From assembly GCA_000466585.1 (NCBI GenBank), contig KE993473.1, positions 150,553-214,552 of the forward strand: a stretch of DNA of 64,000 bases. The letters are read 5' to 3'. The notes beneath the pieces were generated by a model. That model did no database searches and was not told the DNA's origin. It saw nothing but the letters and a program-made list of their open reading frames with translations. A program made the position numbers and the translations under genes. The DNA comes from Clostridiales bacterium oral taxon 876 str. F0540 (GTDB taxonomy: Bacteria; Bacillota; Clostridia; Clostridiales; Clostridiaceae). Shown here one piece after another: positions 60,894-64,000 of the stretch (position 1 is its first letter; each line of letters opens with the position of its first letter).

Positions 60894-62489
60894 TTATCTT
60901 CCTGCTTTATTATAAACTTTTTTCATCTCCTCAGGGCTTAAAACCATTTTGTCCATAGAATAATTGCTTGAAGTAAAAGAATTTCTTACGTAGTCGCTTG
61001 TTTCATTGCCGCATTTTTCCTTCACAATATCAAAGAAACCATCAAAGGTGGCATTTTTAAATTTATATCTATCATAGTAAGTTCTGAAGATATCTATAAA
61101 CTTTTCATGTCCTACCTTTTGTCTTAAATCTTCTAAAGCTATTGGCCCTAATGTATAAACTACTTTAGAAAAGTTCTGCCAATCAAACTTATCTGTAGGT
61201 CTGTAGATTGGGCCATCACCTTTTATAGATCTGGTTAAAAAGGCTCCCTTCACTCCCATCGGAGTATATTCACCAAACTTATTCTCAAAGAATAGAGCTG
61301 TTGAGTAAGCTGTGAAGGATTCATCAAGGACTGGCTCTTTAAACTCATTATTTCCAACAGTTGAAAACCACCATTGATGAGCTGTTTCATGAACTACAGC
61401 TTCATCTAAAAAGGTAAGACTATTTTCTTTATACTCCGGTTTTAGATAATTATATGGTCCCATTTGTGTTATTGTAGGATACTCCATTGCACCGCCCTGT
61501 AAATAGGTTTCTGCCACATCATACTCCGGATAAGGATACTTTCCAAAGGTTTTATTGTAGAAGCTTAAAGATTCGCAAGCAAGATCTAACATTCTTTTCG
61601 CAGTTGTTTCTTCTTTTAGATAGAAGCTATTTACTCTAATACCATCAACTTCTTTTGATAAAAGCTTATAATTCTTACTTAAAAATAAAACAAAATCTCT
61701 ATTATTTGAAGCTTCAAAGCCTAATTTGCTCTGCGTTCCTTCTTCTTTATCAGAAACTTTGACTCCTGTTGTAGCAGCAACCATACCCTTAGGTACTGTT
61801 ACAAAAACTTTATAGTCTGAGCTATCGCTGTAGTTTGACTCTCCTACAGGATAAAATGGTGTCTCATCCCAAGTACCGGAATCTTCATCATAGATTGAAA
61901 GTATAGGATACCAGTTTGTAAGTGAGTACTGATCATTTTGATAAGCAAGCCTATCATTTCCTTTAGGTATTTTTAAAGTAAAATCTATTGCTATATCTAT
62001 AGCTTCATTAGGTTTCAACTCTTTATTAAGCAAAAATTTTAAAACCTGATTATCTTCTTTATAATTAACACTCTCACCGTTTACAGCTACAGAATTAATC
62101 TTTATATCTCCTAACTCGTCCTTGCTTACCTTCTTTACAGCAGTACCTATTGAAGGCATTGTTTCAGCTGAGTTATAGGAGTCAGGATAAAGATGAAAGA
62201 CTATTTCCTTAAGACCCTTCTTATATTTGTTCTTAAACTTTACTTCTTCCTGCCCTTTTACTGTTTTATTATCTGTGTTTAATGCTATATTTAAGCTATA
62301 TAAGCTTCTTTCGCCATTAAATGCTACGTTGCTTTTTTCCTGTTTTTCTTTTGTTGTTATATTTTCCTTCGCCATGTCCGCTTGACTTAGCTTTTTTTCT
62401 CTTTCCAGACTAATACGGCCATACGCATAGTAACTTATTATAAAAAACAACACAACACCCAAAATTATAAATAATTTTTTATTTTTCAT
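60894..62489 (-). CDS. M1 family metallopeptidase, membrane-anchored
   Basis: A 531-residue protein with an N-terminal anchor helix (about 6-24) and most of the chain outside. The N-terminal beta domain is followed by the gluzincin core: LQGGAMEYPT (GAMEN-like), VHETAHQWWF with HExxH, and the third ligand in EPVLDESFTAYSTALFF. GAMEY replaces GAMEN, which can alter exopeptidase selectivity. It probably trims peptides outside the cell. A lone gene with terminator side shared with the DUF2382 gene. Confidence 0.9.
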   Translation of the reverse strand: MKNKKLFIILGVVLFFIISYYAYGRISLEREKKLSQADMAKENITTKEKQEKSNVAFNGERSLYSLNIALNTDNKTVKGQEEVKFKNKYKKGLKEIVFHLYPDSYNSAETMPSIGTAVKKVSKDELGDIKINSVAVNGESVNYKEDNQVLKFLLNKELKPNEAIDIAIDFTLKIPKGNDRLAYQNDQYSLTNWYPILSIYDEDSGTWDETPFYPVGESNYSDSSDYKVFVTVPKGMVAATTGVKVSDKEEGTQSKLGFEASNNRDFVLFLSKNYKLLSKEVDGIRVNSFYLKEETTAKRMLDLACESLSFYNKTFGKYPYPEYDVAETYLQGGAMEYPTITQMGPYNYLKPEYKENSLTFLDEAVVHETAHQWWFSTVGNNEFKEPVLDESFTAYSTALFFENKFGEYTPMGVKGAFLTRSIKGDGPIYRPTDKFDWQNFSKVVYTLGPIALEDLRQKVGHEKFIDIFRTYYDRYKFKNATFDGFFDIVKEKCGNETSDYVRNSFTSSNYSMDKMVLSPEEMKKVYNKAGR

Positions 62490-62636
62490 ATTGCCCCCCT
62501 AATATAACCTTTTTTATTTATATGCTTTAACCCGATATTAATACTACATATAAAACATTTCCTTGTAAAATTATACCAATATAAACATGTACTCTTCAAT
62601 ATATTTGTTTTATAAAATTATTTTTCTTGCCCCATA

Positions 62637-62774
62637 TCAAGCATCTTCCTTTATTTCTAGATCTTTAAACAGGGGGCTTTTGTAAAAATCCAAATTAGTT
62701 ATCCACCCTTCAGTTCCGGCAATACCAATTTTGACAATATCAGTTCCATAAAAATAAACAGTTATATTAGCCCC
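62637..62774 (-). pseudogene. Possible small gene or remnant
   Basis: From ATG 62774 a 45-residue frame runs to TGA, with a product that looks folded (ITVYFYGTDIVKIGIAGTEG, WITNLDFYKSPLFKDLEI). No ribosome binding site is visible and the sequence upstream is the prs terminator. It may be the tail of a lost gene. I recognise no family. Confidence 0.25.
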
Positions 62775-62786
62775 CATAGTACAAAA

Positions 62787-62826
62787 AGGAACTTTCAAAT
62801 AAATGCTATGTGAAAGTTCCTTTTGC
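62787..62826 (-). terminator. Terminator of prs
   Basis: AAAAGGAACTTTCA and TGAAAGTTCCTTTT form a 14-bp stem with a loop of about 12 nt and T-run on the minus strand. Confidence 0.85.
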
Positions 62827-62834
62827 ATAAAGTT

Positions 62835-63965
62835 TTATAAAACAGATTGATTTACAAGCTCTTTAATATTCCAAGTAGTATCAACCAACGGACTTATTGA
62901 TTTATCTTTATTAACATAATCTATTACTGTAGATATAAATTCAGATAAGTCTACTTCCTTAAACCACTCTGCTTCTCTAGCCTCTTTTGGTACATAAGTT
63001 AAGTTTGTAGAATAAACCCTATCTATGAGTCCATTTTCATAAAACTCATTAAACTTATTAACGCCTTCAGTAAATAATGCAAAGGTGGTTGCAACAAATA
63101 TTCTTTTAGCTTTTCTTGACTTTAGCTCCTTGGCAATATCAAAAACGGATTCGCCGGATGCTATCATATCATCAACAATTAAAACATCCATGCCTTCAAC
63201 ATTTCTTCCTATATACTCATGCTGTATTATAGGATTTTTCCCCTTAACAACAGTTGTATAATCTCTTCTTTTATAGAACAATCCAATATCAAGACCCAAA
63301 ACACTGGAATAATAAATTGCTCTGTCCATAGCTCCAGTATCAGGGCTTATTGTTATCATCTTGGACTTGTCAATTTCAATATCCTCGTTGCTTATAAAAT
63401 TCTTAACAATGTCATAGGTAGGATATAGATTTTCAAAAGTTAATAAAGGAATAGCATTTTGAACATTAGGATCATGAACGTCAAAGGTATATATATCCTT
63501 TACTCCTAACCTTTCAAGCTCTTGAAGAGCTAGAGCACAGTCAAGAGATTCTCTGCTCTTTCTCTTATGCTGTCTTCCTTCGTATAAAATTGGCATTATT
63601 ACAGTTACTCTTCTTGCTTTTCCGCCAATTGCAGAAACAACTCTTTTAATATCCTGAAAATGCTCATCCGGTCCCATATGATGAGTAAATCCATACATAT
63701 CATAGGTGCAGCTGTAATTTCCAACATCGCATAATATGTATATATCCTTGCCTCTTACAGTCTCGCCAAGCTTAACCTTACCTTCACCATTAGAAAATCT
63801 AACTGCATCAGTAGAAATAAGGTAGCTGTCTGGGCCTTCTTCATTGCTCTCTTTTCTTTTTTCTACAAGGTATTTATCTATTTTAGCTCCTATTTCCTTG
63901 CAGCTTTCCAACGCTATAATACCAAGCTGTCCATAGGGCATCTTACTAATTAAATCACAAGCCAT
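62835..63965 (-). CDS. prs: Ribose-phosphate pyrophosphokinase, long form
   Basis: A 376-residue protein that makes PRPP from ribose 5-phosphate and ATP, the precursor of purines, pyrimidines, His and Trp. The PRPP loop is VDDMIASGES, the flexible region ISPDTGAMDRA and FDVHDPNVQ are family landmarks. It is about 60 residues longer than the usual 315, with an extra N-terminal part (GIIALESCKEIGAKIDKYL) and C-terminal tail, a form common in clostridia. The leader carries copy (d) of the dispersed 5' element. A genome may have a second, standard Prs; this one could be the accessory type. Confidence 0.87.
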   Translation of the reverse strand: MACDLISKMPYGQLGIIALESCKEIGAKIDKYLVEKRKESNEEGPDSYLISTDAVRFSNGEGKVKLGETVRGKDIYILCDVGNYSCTYDMYGFTHHMGPDEHFQDIKRVVSAIGGKARRVTVIMPILYEGRQHKRKSRESLDCALALQELERLGVKDIYTFDVHDPNVQNAIPLLTFENLYPTYDIVKNFISNEDIEIDKSKMITISPDTGAMDRAIYYSSVLGLDIGLFYKRRDYTTVVKGKNPIIQHEYIGRNVEGMDVLIVDDMIASGESVFDIAKELKSRKAKRIFVATTFALFTEGVNKFNEFYENGLIDRVYSTNLTYVPKEAREAEWFKEVDLSEFISTVIDYVNKDKSISPLVDTTWNIKELVNQSVL

Positions 63966-64000
63966 AATTTTTCTCCTTTCACTCGAAACACTGGGTAATC
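63966..64000 (-). promoter_or_regulatory. Copy (d) of the dispersed 5' element, tail visible
   Basis: Read on the minus strand GATTACCCAGTGTTTCGAGT and then GAAAGGAGAAA run to the prs ATG. GATTACCC is the 3' arm of hairpin 2 in copy (b). The rest lies outside the window. Confidence 0.7.

Larger units (their letters stand above)
62490..62834. other. Intergenic region with prs terminator and a short gene-like remnant
   Basis: Holds the M1 gene promoter area (62490-62630, AT-rich, nothing clear), a 45-codon frame at 62637-62774 and the prs terminator at 62787-62826. Confidence 0.5.

Noticed and set aside
60864..60905. Short repeat TTATCTTG next to the M1 gene stop as CRISPR-like or microsatellite
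   Set aside because: Only two or three short units, partly coding; no spacer structure.
62775..62828. Start of a 63-residue protein at 62828
   Set aside because: The first 18 codons are the prs terminator hairpin. Only the later part could be a gene remnant.
1..64000. tRNA, rRNA, CRISPR array, prophage or intact insertion sequence
   Set aside because: No cloverleaf, rRNA core, regular spacer array, phage genes or transposase were recognised on either strand.

Overview
The window looks like a chromosomal stretch of a low-GC, spore-forming anaerobe of the Clostridiaceae, most likely Clostridium in the broad sense. Supporting signs are AT-rich intergenic DNA, strong AGGAGG-type ribosome binding sites, an alpha/beta small acid-soluble spore protein (55627-55821), a SpoIID/LytB-type protein, an L,D-transpeptidase, dense cyclic-di-GMP signalling, and close family likeness of housekeeping proteins (GuaC, ClpP, Cdd, Prs) to Firmicutes. 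I see no rRNA, tRNA, CRISPR array, prophage or intact insertion sequence.

Layout. 1-8300: the start of a corrinoid-methyltransferase-like URO-D protein; an MFS exporter behind a long attenuator-like leader; a c-di-GMP-I riboswitch controlling a GGDEF/HD-GYP enzyme and a CHASE4 histidine kinase; two DUF2087 proteins; a solo AraC regulator; a ClpP. 8300-19000: a TetR-controlled ABC-2 exporter operon, guaC, an L,D-transpeptidase, a yceG-like/telA pair, and an AraC/MFS pair. 19000-30000: a sortase-anchored GH85 endoglycosidase, an endonuclease V-like protein with a DUF4177 partner, a NodB-deacetylase/ABC-importer operon, and a SpoIID-family cell-wall protein. 30000-42000: an XRE regulator with a CarH-like cobalamin domain beside a HAD phosphatase, divergent from a MacB/Lol-like ABC transporter; a PLL-type beta-propeller lectin; a 14-TM exporter; a YhdH oxidoreductase; HD-GYP and PAS-GGDEF-EAL proteins. 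42000-55400: MBL hydrolase, HAD phosphatase, GT-C-like membrane protein, chemoreceptor, TetR, three acetyltransferase genes, MerR/TipAS regulator, and a ykkC-family riboswitch leading an ABC-2 exporter operon, then a uracil-DNA glycosylase. 55400-64000: SASP, an E2/CAT-fold protein lacking the catalytic His, DUF421, a MYG1 family gene with an apparent ATT start, cytidine deaminase, two DUF2382 stress proteins, an M1 peptidase and a long-form PRPP synthetase.

Themes. RNA-level control is unusually prominent: a c-di-GMP riboswitch, a ykkC-class riboswitch, an attenuator before an MFS pump with a possible leader peptide, and a dispersed structured 5' element that recurs directly before the start codons of telA, the MacB-like transporter, a DUF2382 protein and prs. 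Two full copies of that element show compensatory stem changes around an identical loop; this is the best candidate for an undescribed system. The second best is the XRE-cobalamin regulator, which carries the Wx9EH and ExHxxG signatures of CarH photoreceptors and lies next to a palindrome overlapping the promoter of the divergent ABC operon.
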